A stretch of 6,311 nt of DNA, taken from contig CALFBU010000026.1 of NCBI GenBank assembly GCA_937951455.1, forward strand, positions 1-6,311. The letters are read 5' to 3'. The stretch is from an uncultured Rhizobiaceae group bacterium (GTDB lineage: Bacteria > Pseudomonadota > Alphaproteobacteria > Rhizobiales > Rhizobiaceae). This document shows, in pieces, positions 5,015 to 6,311 of this stretch (position 1 is its first letter; each line of letters starts with the position of its first letter). The position numbers and the translations under genes were made by a program. The notes under the pieces are model-generated. The model saw only the letters and a list, made by a program, of their open reading frames with translations, had not been told where the DNA came from and made no database searches.

Positions 5015-6311
5015 TTGTCAGACGAAGCAAATACCCCAGGTTCAGGCAGCGATCCTTTCGATATTAAACCCATTTCCATTATTGAGGAAATGAGCAGATC
5101 TTATCTTGATTATGCGATGAGCGTGATCGTGAGCAGGGCGCTTCCAGATGTGCGTGATGGCCTCAAGCCTGTGCATCGCAGAATTTTATATTCGATGCAT
5201 GAAAATGGTTATGACTGGAACAAGCCTTACCGCAAGTCTGCGCGTATTGTGGGTGACGTAATCGGTAAATATCACCCGCATGGTGATACGGCGATTTATG
5301 ACGCCATGGTGCGTATGGCGCAGGATTTCTCGCTTCGTTTGCCGCTGATTGATGGTCAGGGTAATTTCGGTTCAATCGATGGCGATAAAGCGGCTGCCAT
5401 GCGTTATACGGAATCGCGTTTGGCAAAAGCCGCTCACGAACTGCTGTCCGACATCGATAAAGACACCGTCGACTTTCAGGATAACTACGATAATTCCGAG
5501 CGTGAACCTGTCGTTATTCCTGCGAAGTTTCCCAATCTTCTTGCCAATGGTGCTGGCGGTATTGCGGTTGGCATGGCGACCAATATTCCACCACATAACC
5601 TGGGCGAGTTGATCGATGGCTGTCTGGCGTTGATTGAAAACCCTTCGGTCTCTCTGGAAGAGATCATGCAGATTATTCCCGGGCCTGATTTTCCAACTGG
5701 TGCGATGATTTTAGGGCGCAGTGGCATTCGTTCCGCATATGAGACTGGGCGTGGTTCTGTCTTAATGCGCTCCAAGGTAGAAGAAGAAACCATACGTGGT
5801 GATCGTCTGGCTTTGGTTGTCACGGAAGTGCCTTATCAGGTCAACAAAGCCTCCATGATTGAGAAAATGGCTGAACTCGTGCGCGATAAGCGCGTTGAGG
5901 GTATTTCTGATATCCGTGACGAGTCCGACCGTGATGGCTACCGCGTTGTGATTGAACTCAAGCGTGATGCCGTTGCCGATGTGGTTCTTAACCAGCTTTA
6001 TCGTTACACGCCGCTCCAAACGTCTTTTGGTTGTAACTTTGTGGCGCTTAATGGTGGCAAACCTGAGCAGATGAACTTGATGGACATGCTTCGCGCGTTC
6101 GTATCATTCCGTGAAGAGGTTGTAACGCGTCGCACCAAGTTCCTGCTTAACAAGGCACGTATTCGCGCGCATGTTTTGGTTGGCTTGGCTATTGCTGTCG
6201 CCAATATTGATGAAGTCATCAAACTTATCCGTAATGCGCCTGACCCAGCAACTGCGCGTGCCGAACTCATGACGCGCAATTGGCCTGCCAAAGATGTCGC
6301 CCCGCTTGTGC
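5015..6311 (+). CDS. gyrA: DNA gyrase subunit A (N-terminal part, cut by window edge)
   Basis: GyrA is the DNA-breaking and rejoining subunit of gyrase, which with GyrB introduces negative supercoils using ATP. The first 432 codons are visible; the C-terminal beta-pinwheel domain lies beyond the right edge. The start is TTG at 5015, giving [20 protein letters not shown]. The winged-helix block [19 protein letters not shown] is at 40-58. The quinolone-resistance-determining region follows, [20 protein letters not shown] (84-103). The catalytic pair is R130-Y131 in [12 protein letters not shown]; numbering is offset by +9 from E. coli (Y122). The tower domain follows (for example [11 protein letters not shown] and [10 protein letters not shown]). 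Thr92 and Asp96 stand at E. coli positions 83 and 87. The reading frame is open to the edge and there is no sign of damage. It diverges from the MarC-family gene across an AT-rich gap. Confidence 0.98.
   Translation, partial: MSDEANTPGSGSDPFDIKPISIIEEMSRSYLDYAMSVIVSRALPDVRDGLKPVHRRILYSMHENGYDWNKPYRKSARIVGDVIGKYHPHGDTAIYDAMVRMAQDFSLRLPLIDGQGNFGSIDGDKAAAMRYTESRLAKAAHELLSDIDKDTVDFQDNYDNSEREPVVIPAKFPNLLANGAGGIAVGMATNIPPHNLGELIDGCLALIENPSVSLEEIMQIIPGPDFPTGAMILGRSGIRSAYETGRGSVLMRSKVEEETIRGDRLALVVTEVPYQVNKASMIEKMAELVRDKRVEGISDIRDESDRDGYRVVIELKRDAVADVVLNQLYRYTPLQTSFGCNFVALNGGKPEQMNLMDMLRAFVSFREEVVTRRTKFLLNKARIRAHVLVGLAIAVANIDEVIKLIRNAPDPATARAELMTRNWPAKDVAPLV

Noticed and set aside
5485..5823. 112-codon minus-strand open frame inside gyrA
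   Set aside because: A shadow of conserved GyrA coding sequence; no independent support.
1..6311. A new defence, mobile or CRISPR-like system
   Set aside because: No repeat arrays, terminal inverted repeats, transposase, integrase, nuclease pair or toxin-antitoxin pattern was seen; the genes are housekeeping or small unknowns.

Overview
The window looks like chromosomal housekeeping DNA from an alphaproteobacterium, most likely Hyphomicrobiales (Rhizobiales) or a close marine relative. Four things point there: the protein styles of UvrA, SSB and GyrA; a direct-repeat LexA box of the GAAC-N7-GAAC type between uvrA and ssb; the uvrA / ssb / MarC-family / gyrA gene neighbourhood; and a secreted protein family with an HPHV-EQPFTR motif that I know from alphaproteobacteria. 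Base composition is moderate, and the ssb-to-marC interval and the intergenic gaps are AT-richer than uvrA and gyrA. The genus cannot be fixed from sequence alone.

Layout. Bases 1-1032 (minus) hold the first 344 codons of uvrA, running off the left edge. It diverges from ssb (1232-1738, plus) across a 199-bp gap with a predicted SOS box at 1092-1106. After ssb, a perfect hairpin (1750-1784) leads into an unnamed membrane protein with a very lysine-rich N-terminus (1826-2812). Then come a 54-residue exported two-cysteine peptide (2932-3096), a rho-independent terminator (3125-3170), a near-consensus sigma70-type promoter (3178-3206), and a two-gene unit: a small exported protein (3258-3629) and a YigZ/IMPACT-family protein with a TTG start (3635-4207). 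A MarC-family membrane protein (4204-4833, minus) converges on yigZ, the two stop codons sharing one TTAA. It diverges from gyrA (TTG start at 5015, plus), which runs off the right edge after 432 codons.

How the genes relate. UvrA (nucleotide excision repair) and SSB (ssDNA binding) are probably co-regulated by LexA through the shared control region. GyrA is an essential topoisomerase subunit transcribed separately. The four genes between ssb and marC have no evident functional link to DNA repair and look like a lineage-variable insertion in a conserved neighbourhood. I found no mobile element, CRISPR array, RNA gene or defence-like cassette. The window is mostly ordinary; its least explained parts are the lysine-tailed membrane protein, the two-cysteine exported peptide, and some regulatory and start/stop details.
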